From Eubacteriales bacterium (GTDB taxonomy: Bacteria; Bacillota; Clostridia; Lachnospirales; Vallitaleaceae): DNA of 47,889 nucleotides. The stretch is taken from the NCBI GenBank assembly GCA_030535295.1, contig JAUMXK010000009.1, positions 1-47,889 of the forward strand. Direction: 5' to 3'. Every line of letters begins with the position of its first letter. Within the stretch, counting starts at the first letter, position 1. Shown here one piece after another: positions 27,242 through 36,270 of this stretch. The position numbers were made by a program, and so were the translations under genes. The notes under the pieces are model-generated. The model worked only from the letters and a program-made list of their open reading frames with translations, ran no database searches and had not been told where the DNA came from.

Positions 27242-27372
27242 GATATGGAAGCGATTTGTGAAGAAAAATAGTTTTATGCACATAAAAATCAAGTCATTAA
27301 AGGAATTACATGACGTGTGAAGTCAAATGTAAACAATAGACTTTCTAAATGACTTACTAAATGGAGAGATAT

Positions 27373-30033
27373 ATGGATAAATTATTATTGATAGACGGAA
27401 ACAGTATTTTAAACAGGGCTTTTTACGGTTTGCCTCTTCTCAGTGATGAAAAGGGTAGATATACCAATGCCGTGTTTGGTTTTTTATTGGTTTTGATTAA
27501 GACCTTGGAATCGGAAAAACCCAATAAACTGGTTGTAGCCTTTGATAGAAAAGCTCCGACTTTTCGTCATAAGATGTATGAAGAATATAAGGGCACTCGC
27601 AGTAAAATGCCGGAAGAATTGGTAATGCAATTACCGATTATCCGAGAGGTACTGGATAAGATGAACATTACCTATATGGAAAAGGACGGGATAGAAGCAG
27701 ATGATATTCTGGGAACCTTAGCCAGAGAAGCCGAAGAAGCCGGGATGGATGTCAGTGTCTTAAGTGGCGATAGAGATTTGTTGCAACTGGCAACCGAAAA
27801 AACCAAGATATTGATTCCTTCTACCAAGTCTAAAAAGACGGAAACCAAAGAATACTTTGCCGCAGATGTCTTGGCGGAATATGAGGTCACACCTTTGGAA
27901 TTTATTGAGCTGAAAGGCTTAATGGGCGATACTTCAGATAACATTCCGGGGATTGCCGGAGTCGGCATCAAGACGGCAACGCAAATCATCAAAGAATTTC
28001 ATAGTATTGAAGAAGCTTATTTGAATCTGGATAAATTAAAAAAAGGACCGGCTGCCAAGCTCAAGGATGGAATTGAAAGTGCTCGCCTAAGTAAGATTTT
28101 GGCAACCATTGATACCCATTGTGATTTGGAGTTTGAATGGTCTGATTTTGGTATGGAAAATTTGTATAATGAAGAAGTGTATGAACTGTTTCAAGATTTG
28201 AAATTTCATTCTCTGATTCCGAAGTTGATGTCACAGACCAGACAGGAAAGAGAAATGATGCAAATGGCAGAAACCACCTCTTTTTCTGTCAATATTCTTG
28301 AAAAATTGACTCGAATAAAAGAAGCCCCAAAAAGAGCGGTTTATTATATTATTGATAAGGAAAAAATTTATTTATCGGCATTTGACGGAGAGGAACTGAT
28401 TTATTATCAGGATGAGCTGGCCAGAGCTATGCCGTCGGTCGAGAGATTGCTTAGCCATACCAAACAAATTATTTTACACAACAGCAAATGTTTTATGCAT
28501 GATTTCGGCAAAGGAGAAGCTTGGTTTCAGGCAATTCAAAAAGCATATCTGGAAGGCTCTGAACTTCCCATGCTTGATATTTCCCTAGCCACATACCTGC
28601 TCAATCCCAATGAAAGTGACTATGCCATTGAAAAGATAGGCTATCAATATACAGAGTTTACTTTGCAAACAGAAGAAGAAATCTTCGGTAAAGGAAAAAA
28701 CAGACAAGGAATCTCCGATTTGGCGGAGCCGGATGCACAAAATTACCTTTCAAAAGCCTGTCAGGTAGTCTGGCAGAGTGCTGAAAAATTGATTCATGAG
28801 CTGAAAGATAAAGAATTGTATGCTCTTTATGCGGAAGTAGAATTGCCTTTGGCTGTGGTACTGAAGGAAATGGAAGAAGCCGGTGTTCAAGTCGAAGCCA
28901 ATGCCCTTTTGGAATTTTCCCGTCTATTAGGAGAACAGCTGGAAGAGCTGGAAACCAAAATTTATAACTATGCCGGCAGGGAATTTAATATTAATTCGCC
29001 TAAACAGTTGGCGGAAGTCTTATATGAAGATTTGAAACTGAAAGTAGTAAAAAAAGGAAAAACCGGATATTCTACGGCTGCGGATGTTTTGGAAAAGCTT
29101 AAGAGAGAGCATCCTATCGTGGAGTTGATTTTGGAATACAGGGGCTATAGTAAGCTAAAATCCACTTATGCTGACGGTTTGATGGATTATATTCAAAAAG
29201 ATGGCCGAATCCATACCACCTATATGCAAACCGTTGCCGGCACGGGCAGATTAAGCAGCATTGATCCCAACCTTCAAAACATACCGATTCGCTCTAAGGA
29301 AGGAAGGGAAATTCGCAAGGCCTTTGTGGCGAAGGAGGGATATTCTTTTGTGGGTGCGGACTATTCACAGATTGAGTTACGTCTTTTAGCACATTTGTCA
29401 GAAGATGAAATTTTCTTAAGAGCTTATTGGGACAATGCAGATATTCATAGAACTACTGCATCCCAAGTGTTTCACATTCCCTATGACGAAGTAAGCGATT
29501 TGCAACGCCGTAATGCAAAAGCTGTAAATTTCGGTATTGTTTACGGCATCAGTGATTATGGTCTAAGTCAAGATTTAAATATCACGGTAAAAGAAGCCAA
29601 AGAATATATTACCAATTTTTTCCTGAAATATCCGAAAGTGGACAGTTTCCTGAAAAATTGTGTTACCGATGCCAAAGCAAAGGGATATTCCACAACCATG
29701 TTTGGAAGAATCCGCCCGATTCCGGAGCTCTCTTCCGGCCAATTTATGGTGCGTAGCTTTGGTGAAAGAATTGCCATGAATGCTCCGATACAAGGAGGTG
29801 CGGCAGACATTATCAAAATAGCTATGAATAAAATCTATTCGGCTCTGAAGGAAGAGAAAATTGACGGAAAGCTTGTATTGCAGGTACATGACGAATTGAT
29901 TTTGGAAGTGGCGGATTATGATGCGGAAAAGGCACAGGCAATTTTAGTGCGGGAAATGCAAAATGCAGTGGAGCTGAAAGTACCGCTCATTGCCGAGAGC
30001 TATATTTCCAAAAATTGGTTTGATGCAAAGTAA
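27373..30033 (+). CDS. polA: DNA polymerase I
   Basis: An 886-residue family A polymerase for Okazaki-fragment maturation and repair. The N-terminal 5'-3' exonuclease (about 1-290) starts LLLIDGNSILNRAFYG and includes DGIEADDILGTLA. The central 3'-5' exonuclease-like region (about 300-480) lacks the DxE proofreading residues (YYIIDKEKIYL stands at that place), as in Bacillus enzymes. The polymerase domain carries motif A VGADYSQIELRLL (D663), motif B RRNAKAVNFGIVYG and motif C LQVHDELILEV (D840). GGAGAG is spaced for the ATG at 27373, within a frame open from 27361. coaE follows 14 bases downstream, a common order in Firmicutes. First gene of a run reaching 35910. Confidence 0.96.
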   Translation: MDKLLLIDGNSILNRAFYGLPLLSDEKGRYTNAVFGFLLVLIKTLESEKPNKLVVAFDRKAPTFRHKMYEEYKGTRSKMPEELVMQLPIIREVLDKMNITYMEKDGIEADDILGTLAREAEEAGMDVSVLSGDRDLLQLATEKTKILIPSTKSKKTETKEYFAADVLAEYEVTPLEFIELKGLMGDTSDNIPGIAGVGIKTATQIIKEFHSIEEAYLNLDKLKKGPAAKLKDGIESARLSKILATIDTHCDLEFEWSDFGMENLYNEEVYELFQDLKFHSLIPKLMSQTRQEREMMQMAETTSFSVNILEKLTRIKEAPKRAVYYIIDKEKIYLSAFDGEELIYYQDELARAMPSVERLLSHTKQIILHNSKCFMHDFGKGEAWFQAIQKAYLEGSELPMLDISLATYLLNPNESDYAIEKIGYQYTEFTLQTEEEIFGKGKNRQGISDLAEPDAQNYLSKACQVVWQSAEKLIHELKDKELYALYAEVELPLAVVLKEMEEAGVQVEANALLEFSRLLGEQLEELETKIYNYAGREFNINSPKQLAEVLYEDLKLKVVKKGKTGYSTAADVLEKLKREHPIVELILEYRGYSKLKSTYADGLMDYIQKDGRIHTTYMQTVAGTGRLSSIDPNLQNIPIRSKEGREIRKAFVAKEGYSFVGADYSQIELRLLAHLSEDEIFLRAYWDNADIHRTTASQVFHIPYDEVSDLQRRNAKAVNFGIVYGISDYGLSQDLNITVKEAKEYITNFFLKYPKVDSFLKNCVTDAKAKGYSTTMFGRIRPIPELSSGQFMVRSFGERIAMNAPIQGGAADIIKIAMNKIYSALKEEKIDGKLVLQVHDELILEVADYDAEKAQAILVREMQNAVELKVPLIAESYISKNWFDAK

Positions 30034-30047
30034 AGAGAGGAGTCTCT

Positions 30048-30647
30048 ATGATTAGTATTGCTTTAATCGGGGGCACCGGAACAGGAAAGTCTACCTTGGC
30101 TGAGTTTTTATGTCAAAGATACCGTGCGGTATGGCTGGACTGTGATAAAATCGGTCATCGCCTTTTAGATAGAGAAGATATACAATTGAAAATCAAAAAT
30201 ACTTTTGGAGAATCTGTGATGGAAGAAAAGCGGATTAATCGAAAGAAACTGGGAAATATTGTATTTGCTGACAGCAAAGAACTGCTGAAATTAAATCAAA
30301 TTATCCATCCTCCAATTATGCAGGAACTTAAAGATAGGCAAAAGGAAGCAAAAGAAATGGGAATGGAGCTTTGTATTTTGGACGGAGCACTGCTGATGGA
30401 TGTGAATGTAAGGCAAATGGTGGACATGGTATGGGCTGTTACTGCAGACAAATCCTTGCGTATGGAAAGACTTCTGAAAGGCAGAAATATTGCACCGGAA
30501 AAAGCAATGCAAATTATGAAAAATCAAATTTCATCGGAGGAGTATAGTCGTTATGCCGATATTACGCTATCGACAGATGATGGTGTCGAATATCTGGCAG
30601 AAGCAATCGAAGAAATTTTGGCGAAGTGGATGTCGCCTCGAAAATAG
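30048..30647 (+). CDS. coaE: Dephospho-CoA kinase
   Basis: A 199-residue P-loop kinase for the last step of coenzyme A synthesis, phosphorylating dephospho-CoA with ATP. The P-loop is GGTGTGKST (8-16), followed by VWLDCDKIGHRLLD, the CoaE counterpart of the D(A/C)DxI motif. The lid region carries RMERLLKGRNI. Length is normal for the family. GAGGAG stands before the ATG. Its position directly after polA supports the call. Confidence 0.92.
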   Translation: MISIALIGGTGTGKSTLAEFLCQRYRAVWLDCDKIGHRLLDREDIQLKIKNTFGESVMEEKRINRKKLGNIVFADSKELLKLNQIIHPPIMQELKDRQKEAKEMGMELCILDGALLMDVNVRQMVDMVWAVTADKSLRMERLLKGRNIAPEKAMQIMKNQISSEEYSRYADITLSTDDGVEYLAEAIEEILAKWMSPRK

Positions 30648-30668
30648 AAAGTAGGAAAGGATAAGAGA

Positions 30669-32198
30669 ATGAGAGGAAAAAACGTCCGGAAATTTTGGCA
30701 GACAGTACTTCCAATACTGTTTTTGTCGTTGCTTTTCTCTTCTTGCAAAGTAGTGGAAAGTATCTCGGAATATAATCTACCCAAAGAAGGGCTTAACGTT
30801 GAAAAAACGGATAAGCCAAAAGAAGCGGTGGAGCCGTCAAGTTTTAAAAAAACACAAATTAGCCTGTTGGCCTCCACGTTGAAAGGGTTAAATCCTTATA
30901 TTGCTCAGGATTATTCGATAGAAATGATTTTAAAGCTTTGCTATCAAGGCTTGATGACTCTGACAGCAAGTGGAGAAATTATGGAGCAATTGGCCAATGA
31001 AGTTATTTTGTCGGAAGATACTTTAAGTTGTCAGATTGATTTGGGGGAAAAATATTTTCACAACGGTTCCAAAGTCGGTTATAAAGATATTCTCTATAGC
31101 TGGCAAAAGGCCAAAGAAGGCAGATATGCCGAAGAAGTAGCGGCAATAAAGAAAATCAGTCCCCTGAAAAATGACAGGATTCAAGTCGATTTTCATACAA
31201 AAGGCAAGCTCAATTTATATAGCCTTGTCTTTCCGATTGTGGCCGATAAAAGTCTGGAAAAGGGGAATTTAAGAGAAATCAACGGGACAGGTGCATATCG
31301 GCTTATAGAATATAAACCCATGCAAACTATGACCTTGAAATCAGAATGGAATGAATTGGAAGTACGCCTCAGCAGAACGGAAAATGTCATTCGTGACGGT
31401 TTTTTACATGGCTTGACCGATATTTATTATGCCGACGAATTTCCTTGGTTTTCTTTTTCGGAAGAAACCTTGAAAAATATTTCCAAATTTCCGGGAAGAT
31501 ATTTTTATTACATGGGTTTCCATAGTAATAACCCTGTATTGGCAGATATCAATCATCGTCAATACTTACTACACAAGCTGGATTTTGAAGAACTGAAAAA
31601 GACGGCATTTTTAAATCACATAATTGAGCAAAGTCTTCCATTCTATCGTGGATTCGAGTGGGAGCTAAACCAAGAAAAAGAAGAACTTCCGGAAGGGATG
31701 AATATTCTGGACAGTAATCCTTTGCCCATTGGACAAAAACTGAAACTGATTTATCTATCAGAAGATATTTCGATGAAAATTCTGGCGGAACGCTTGTTAC
31801 AGGAGTGGCAGCCTTATATCGGAATGGAGATTGCCGGTTATTCGCAGGCAGACTTTGACAAGGCAGTATTGGCAGGCGATTATGATGTTTATCTGGCAAA
31901 AATGCCGCTGAAGGAAACCCCAAATATGCGAAACTTTTTAGGCAGCAGCGGAAAGTATAATTACAGTAAGGTAGCTGTTTTTGACAGTGCGGTGGAAGTT
32001 TTCATGCAAGCGGACAATGACGAAATGCTAAAGAAAGCCTACTTACAGCTTGCAAAAGAAATGACGGAAAGCAAATGGATACTTCCGTTTGGATTTAAAG
32101 AAAATGCAATTATTTTAAACAATCAAGTAAAAGGGCCAATAACGCCGAAAACTTACGATTTGCTCTCCGGAATCGGAGAATTGCGTGTGGTGAAGTAA
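30669..32198 (+). CDS. Oligopeptide ABC transporter substrate-binding lipoprotein (SBP_bac_5)
   Basis: A 509-residue exported lipoprotein. Lipobox LFSSC with Cys26; the mature part has the cluster C/family 5 pattern of OppA-like binding proteins. It begins SLLASTLKGLNPYIAQDYS and includes LCYQGLMTL, YSWQKAKEG and a GTGAYRLIEY block near 210. It should capture peptides or similar ligands outside the membrane. No permease or ATPase genes adjoin it, which is unusual; it may serve a transporter elsewhere or act as a sensor or chaperone. The C-terminal portion is shorter than most OppA proteins. It lies 21 bases behind coaE with AGGAAAGG before the ATG, so it is probably cotranscribed. Confidence 0.78.
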   Translation: MRGKNVRKFWQTVLPILFLSLLFSSCKVVESISEYNLPKEGLNVEKTDKPKEAVEPSSFKKTQISLLASTLKGLNPYIAQDYSIEMILKLCYQGLMTLTASGEIMEQLANEVILSEDTLSCQIDLGEKYFHNGSKVGYKDILYSWQKAKEGRYAEEVAAIKKISPLKNDRIQVDFHTKGKLNLYSLVFPIVADKSLEKGNLREINGTGAYRLIEYKPMQTMTLKSEWNELEVRLSRTENVIRDGFLHGLTDIYYADEFPWFSFSEETLKNISKFPGRYFYYMGFHSNNPVLADINHRQYLLHKLDFEELKKTAFLNHIIEQSLPFYRGFEWELNQEKEELPEGMNILDSNPLPIGQKLKLIYLSEDISMKILAERLLQEWQPYIGMEIAGYSQADFDKAVLAGDYDVYLAKMPLKETPNMRNFLGSSGKYNYSKVAVFDSAVEVFMQADNDEMLKKAYLQLAKEMTESKWILPFGFKENAIILNNQVKGPITPKTYDLLSGIGELRVVK

Positions 32199-32221
32199 GC
32201 TAATAGGATATGGAGGGAAAA

Positions 32222-34243
32222 ATGAGCCAAAAAAATAATTTGGTATTTGGATTTGATATCGGAACCAGGTCAATTGTCGGTGTTGCGGCGGTCAATGACT
32301 TTAATGAAAAAGACCATTTTCGTGTCGAAGCGGCACATGTGGAATTTCATACCTCACGCTCCATGCTGGATGGACAGATTCAAGATATCAATGAAGTAGC
32401 CAAAACAATCTATAAAGTAAAGATGGCTTTGGAAGCCAAAACCGGCACTACCATTACAGAGGCTTATGTGGCAGCAGCGGGGCGTGTTCTGCAAACCGTT
32501 GAAGTAGAGGCGGAAAAGGATTTGGAAGAGGATACTTTAATTACTGCCGATATGATTTCTTCGCTTGAACTTTTGGCATTGGAAAAGGCGAAGAAAGAGT
32601 TGCATTCCGGTAATAAAGACCGTTTCTATGCCATTGGTCACTCCGTGATGAAATACTATTTAAATGATTATGAGATTGTCAATCTTTTGGAACAAAGAGG
32701 CAAAAAAATCGGCTTGAAAATTTTGGCTACCTTTTTACCGGTCGAAGTGGTGGAAAGTCTTTACCAAGTGATGGATAAAGCGGAAATGAAGGTGGCATAT
32801 CTGACACTGGAGCCGATTGCCGCCAGTCAAATTGCTATTCCTGTATCTTTTCGCTTGCTGAATATTGCTCTGGTTGATGTCGGAGCCGGAACCAGTGACA
32901 TTGCTCTTACCAATGCCGGTACCATTAGTGCTTACGGTATGATTCCGGTGGCAGGAGATGAGATTACCGAATTTGTGGTACAGCAATATCTGGTTGATTT
33001 TGAAACAGCCGAGCAGATGAAAATCAATTCCACAACAGCCGAAGGAAGCATTGAGTATACCGATATTATGGATTTGCCGCAGTCCGTTTCGGTGGATGAC
33101 TTTATGACTTCTATCGAGCCAATCCTTGATAATATTACCTCGCAGGTGGCGAAAAAGATTATACAGCTTAACGGTGATAAGGCTCCCAATGCGATTTTTA
33201 TTGTGGGTGGTGGCGGTCAGGTCAAAGGCTTTGCAGAAATGCTGGCTGAAAAAATTGGTTTACCTCAGACAAGAGTATCGTTACGTGGAAAAGAGGCTCT
33301 TAAGGACATTGAAGTAGTTGACGAGACATTTAAGAAAAATCCGGAATTTATTACTCCAATCGGCATTTGCTATAAAGGTTTGGCAGATAGCCGAAAAGAT
33401 TTTATCCAAGTCTATTTGAATGATAAGCCGATTCGTCTTTTCAACAAAAGAAATTTGACGATTATGGATATTATGGCAACAGCCGGTATTGATCCGCGCA
33501 ATTTCCTTCTAACCAAAGGCAGCGATATTCATTTTTACTACAATGGCAAAGCCTATTCCCAAGAAGGGGAATACGGAGAAGTAGCGGAAATATATAGAAA
33601 CCATGATAAAGCGATGCTTAGCGACAGCATTGAAAGCAATGATTATATTTATTTCAGCGAAGCCAAAAGAGGCAAGAATGCCAAGCTCTCCATTTATCAA
33701 TTTATGACGGAAAAATTGGGAATGGCAGAAACAGAGGTCAGCCAGGACTATTATTATGTTACGGTCAACGGAAAGTTGATTGCAAGTTTACATCAGTTGA
33801 TAAATGAAAATGATAGAATCTTTTGCCGTTTACGCAAAGAAGAAGATGAGTGGTATGCCAATGAAGAGCCGGAAGTGGCTCTTAGCGAAAAGGAAGACGA
33901 CAAAACAGAAGAGATGTCGTTCCATGCTATCGAGGAAAAAGCGGAAGACAAGGTTGTCGCTGTGACAGATTCGGCTATTTCAGCGGACAGTCCGGCACAA
34001 AATAGCGAGATGAAAAATTCGGAACCGGCCGAGCCGCAAACGGAGGAGTTATCGGTCATGGTCAATAATACTGTGCTTACATTAAAAGGAAAGAAAAAGT
34101 ATATTTTTGTCGATATCTTTGATTATATCGAATTTGACCGGAGTCAGGTCAAAGGGAGGCTGGTTGCCAAGAAAAATGGTGAGAATACCAGCTATGTCGA
34201 GCCGTTGAACGAAAATGATGTTTTAGAAATATATTGGGAATAG
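32222..34243 (+). CDS. FtsA/PilM-like actin-fold protein with long C-terminal extension
   Basis: A 673-residue cytoplasmic protein. Residues about 8-390 form an actin/Hsp70-type ATPase fold of the FtsA/PilM group: FGFDIGTRSIVGVA (phosphate 1), LVDVGAGTSDIAL (phosphate 2, D219) and FIVGGGGQVKGF (adenosine loop). The following ~280 residues are not part of FtsA: ubiquitin- or SLBB-like beta-rich segments (PIRLFNKRNLTIMDIMATAGIDPRNF), an acidic low-complexity stretch (about 555-610) and a last domain ending NENDVLEIYWE. A role in division or envelope organisation is inferred from the fold. No FtsA-type C-terminal membrane helix is visible. The ATG at 32222, with GGAGG 5 bases upstream, is preferred over the one at 32210. 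Confidence 0.75.
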   Translation: MSQKNNLVFGFDIGTRSIVGVAAVNDFNEKDHFRVEAAHVEFHTSRSMLDGQIQDINEVAKTIYKVKMALEAKTGTTITEAYVAAAGRVLQTVEVEAEKDLEEDTLITADMISSLELLALEKAKKELHSGNKDRFYAIGHSVMKYYLNDYEIVNLLEQRGKKIGLKILATFLPVEVVESLYQVMDKAEMKVAYLTLEPIAASQIAIPVSFRLLNIALVDVGAGTSDIALTNAGTISAYGMIPVAGDEITEFVVQQYLVDFETAEQMKINSTTAEGSIEYTDIMDLPQSVSVDDFMTSIEPILDNITSQVAKKIIQLNGDKAPNAIFIVGGGGQVKGFAEMLAEKIGLPQTRVSLRGKEALKDIEVVDETFKKNPEFITPIGICYKGLADSRKDFIQVYLNDKPIRLFNKRNLTIMDIMATAGIDPRNFLLTKGSDIHFYYNGKAYSQEGEYGEVAEIYRNHDKAMLSDSIESNDYIYFSEAKRGKNAKLSIYQFMTEKLGMAETEVSQDYYYVTVNGKLIASLHQLINENDRIFCRLRKEEDEWYANEEPEVALSEKEDDKTEEMSFHAIEEKAEDKVVAVTDSAISADSPAQNSEMKNSEPAEPQTEELSVMVNNTVLTLKGKKKYIFVDIFDYIEFDRSQVKGRLVAKKNGENTSYVEPLNENDVLEIYWE

Positions 34244-34252
34244 GAGTTTAAA

Positions 34253-34525
34253 ATGAGAAGAGCAATTATAACGGTAGTAGGAAAAGACAGTGTGGGGATT
34301 ATTGCAGGTGTTTGCACTTATCTGGCAAACGAAAAAATCAATATTTTGGACATTACCCAGTCCATTAGGGATTGTTTTTTCAATATGATGATGATTGTCG
34401 ATATCTCATCGCAATCAGAAAATCTTGGCGAAATCATTGAAGGACTGAACAAAATCGGAGACCAATTAAATGTAAAAATTATGCTTCAAATGGAAGAAAT
34501 CTTTGATTCCATGCACCGCATTTAA
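34253..34525 (+). CDS. UPF0237 ACT-domain protein
   Basis: A 90-residue single ACT domain: RRAIITVVGKDSVGIIAGVC then LANEKINILDITQSI. ACT domains bind small ligands such as amino acids and give allosteric control. This family is conserved next to UPF0210, as it is here 26 bases upstream of that gene, suggesting it senses a ligand for the larger partner. ATAGGAG precedes the ATG. No ligand is known to me. Confidence 0.9.
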   Translation: MRRAIITVVGKDSVGIIAGVCTYLANEKINILDITQSIRDCFFNMMMIVDISSQSENLGEIIEGLNKIGDQLNVKIMLQMEEIFDSMHRI

Positions 34526-34551
34526 TGGCTATCTAAGGAAAGGGTAATGCT

Positions 34552-35910
34552 ATGATTCAAATCAATGAAGTATATGAAACAAACCAGATGATACTGGAAG
34601 ACAATTTGGATGTGCGGACGATTACAATGGGAATCAGTCTATTGGATTGTCGCTCGGATGATTTGGAAACCTTTAAAAGAAATATTTATGAAAAGATTAC
34701 GGATAGAGCCAAGTCCTTGGTAGAAACAGCAGATTATGTCGCCAGGGAATATGCCATTCCGATTGTGAATAAGAGAATTTCTATCACACCGATTTCCATT
34801 GCTGCAGGTTTTAAAAAACCGGAGGCTTATGTAGAGATTGCAAAGACACTGGATTTGGCAGCACAAAAAGCAGGAGTCAACTTTATTGGCGGTTTTTCCG
34901 CATTGGTACAAAAAGGTATGACGGAAGAAGATAATGCCTTGATTCTGGCCTTGCCCGATGCACTTTCTCAAACAGAGAGAGTTTGTGCCTCGGTCAATGT
35001 CGGTTCTTCCAAGGCCGGTATCAATATGGATGCCGTTCGTCTTTTGGGCGGAGTCATCAAAGAAATTGCAGAAAAGACAAAAGATTCAGATAGTATCGGC
35101 TGTGCTAAATTTGTGGTCTTTACCAATGCCCCCGATGACAATCCTTTTATGGCCGGAGCCTTTCACGGTGTTACCAATGCCGATACTTTAATTCATGTCG
35201 GTGTCAGTGGGCCCGGCGTTGTAAAAAAAGCATTGGAACAGTGTAAAGGCAAGCGTTTTGAAGAATTATCGGAAACGATTAAAAAGATTTCTTTTAAGAT
35301 AACCAGACTTGGTATGTTGGTCGGTCAGGAAGTGGCGGAAAGACTGGGATATCCATTTGGCATCATAGATTTATCTTTGGCACCGACACCGGCAATCGGT
35401 GATTCCATTGCCGATATTCTGGAACTGATGGGCCTGGAGTCCGTTGGGGCTCCCGGAACAACCGCTGCGTTGGCACTTTTAAATGATCAGGTAAAAAAAG
35501 GCGGTATTATGGCCTCTTCCTCGGTAGGCGGCCTTAGTGGTGCGTTTATTCCTGTCAGTGAAGACCAAGGCATGATACATGCAGTGGAAAGGGGAGCTCT
35601 TACTTTGGAAAAACTGGAGGCTATGACCTGTGTTTGTTCGGTCGGTCTTGATATGGTCGCTATCCCCGGAGATACCTCCGCTTCTATCATTTCCGGTCTG
35701 ATTGCCGATGAAATGGCGATTGGAATGATAAATAATAAAACCACTGCCGTGCGTATTATACCGGTAGTAGGAAAGAAGATAGGAGAATATGCGGAATTTG
35801 GCGGTCTGCTCGGAACAGCTCCGATTATGCCGATTAATCACTTTGAATGTAAAGACTTTATTAACCGGCAAGGATTTATTCCGGCTCCAATTCATAGTTT
35901 TAAAAATTAA
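34552..35910 (+). CDS. UPF0210 (DUF711, 'PFL family') protein
   Basis: A 452-residue cytoplasmic protein of UPF0210/DUF711, sometimes labelled PFL-like for a fold resemblance to pyruvate formate-lyase. I see no glycyl-radical motif, so formate-lyase activity should not be assumed. Family-type blocks are [14 protein letters not shown] at the start, [34 protein letters not shown], and a Gly-rich C-terminal half ([20 protein letters not shown]). It pairs with the ACT-domain gene. AAGGAAAGG stands before the ATG. It ends the polA run; a very long terminator follows. Confidence 0.9.
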   Translation: MIQINEVYETNQMILEDNLDVRTITMGISLLDCRSDDLETFKRNIYEKITDRAKSLVETADYVAREYAIPIVNKRISITPISIAAGFKKPEAYVEIAKTLDLAAQKAGVNFIGGFSALVQKGMTEEDNALILALPDALSQTERVCASVNVGSSKAGINMDAVRLLGGVIKEIAEKTKDSDSIGCAKFVVFTNAPDDNPFMAGAFHGVTNADTLIHVGVSGPGVVKKALEQCKGKRFEELSETIKKISFKITRLGMLVGQEVAERLGYPFGIIDLSLAPTPAIGDSIADILELMGLESVGAPGTTAALALLNDQVKKGGIMASSSVGGLSGAFIPVSEDQGMIHAVERGALTLEKLEAMTCVCSVGLDMVAIPGDTSASIISGLIADEMAIGMINNKTTAVRIIPVVGKKIGEYAEFGGLLGTAPIMPINHFECKDFINRQGFIPAPIHSFKN

Positions 35911-35925
35911 GATATATTGCTATCC

Positions 35926-35990
35926 TAAGAGAGAAGTCTATTTACAACGGAAAGGGCATTTCCGTTGTAAAATAGGCTTTTCTCTCTTTT
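35926..35990 (+). terminator. Long terminator of the polA-UPF0210 run
   Basis: A stem of more than 20 bp: AAGAGAGAAG then CTATTTACAACGGAAA on the left, TTTCCGTTGTAAAATAG then CTTTTCTCTCTTTT on the right, with a GGGCA loop and a T-rich end. Confidence 0.88.
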
Positions 35991-36033
35991 AAGATGATTG
36001 GCATAAAGTAAAAAGAGTTTTGTTTATATCGGG

Positions 36034-36053
36034 CAAATCATTAAGATGATTTG
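36034..36053 (+). repeat. Hairpin in the GGDEF/EAL leader
   Basis: A perfect 8-bp inverted repeat CAAATCAT / ATGATTTG with loop TAAG, in the 280-base gap upstream of the GGDEF/EAL gene. It has no T-run, so it is not a terminator. Confidence 0.6.
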
Positions 36054-36072
36054 TAGAGAGCAAAAAAGACTG

Positions 36073-36249
36073 TGGGAAAGTTGAGTTAAAATTAAATACC
36101 GTAAAGGATAAGTTTTTCCCGAAAGAATGTCGATAAATTAAGAGCAGGAAGTTATTGTAAATAATCAAAACAGTCAAGAACTCAACTTTCTAATTTTCCC
36201 TATCTCCATATGGATTTAGATGTAAAAAACTTTGGGAAAGTGGAGTTAA
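36073..36249 (+). repeat. Duplicated motif upstream of the GGDEF/EAL gene
   Basis: TGGGAAAGTTGAGTTAA (36073-36089) recurs as TGGGAAAGTGGAGTTAA (36233-36249), 16 of 17 bases identical and 160 bases apart. The core GAAAGTTGAGTT also occurs inverted at 36179-36190. Three related sites in 180 bases before the start of one gene suggest regulator binding sites or a pairing RNA leader. Confidence 0.55.
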
Positions 36250-36270
36250 GAATAGATATGAGGAATTAAT

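Noticed and set aside
34552-35910. Pyruvate formate-lyase activity for the UPF0210 protein
   Set aside because: No glycyl-radical loop or the paired catalytic cysteines are present; the 'PFL' name reflects fold similarity only.
36001-36100. c-di-GMP riboswitch upstream of the GGDEF/EAL gene (GGGCAAAT resembles part of the aptamer)
   Set aside because: The second conserved arm (CGCAAAGC-type) and the tetraloop-receptor pair are missing, and the only clear stem is the simple 8-bp hairpin.
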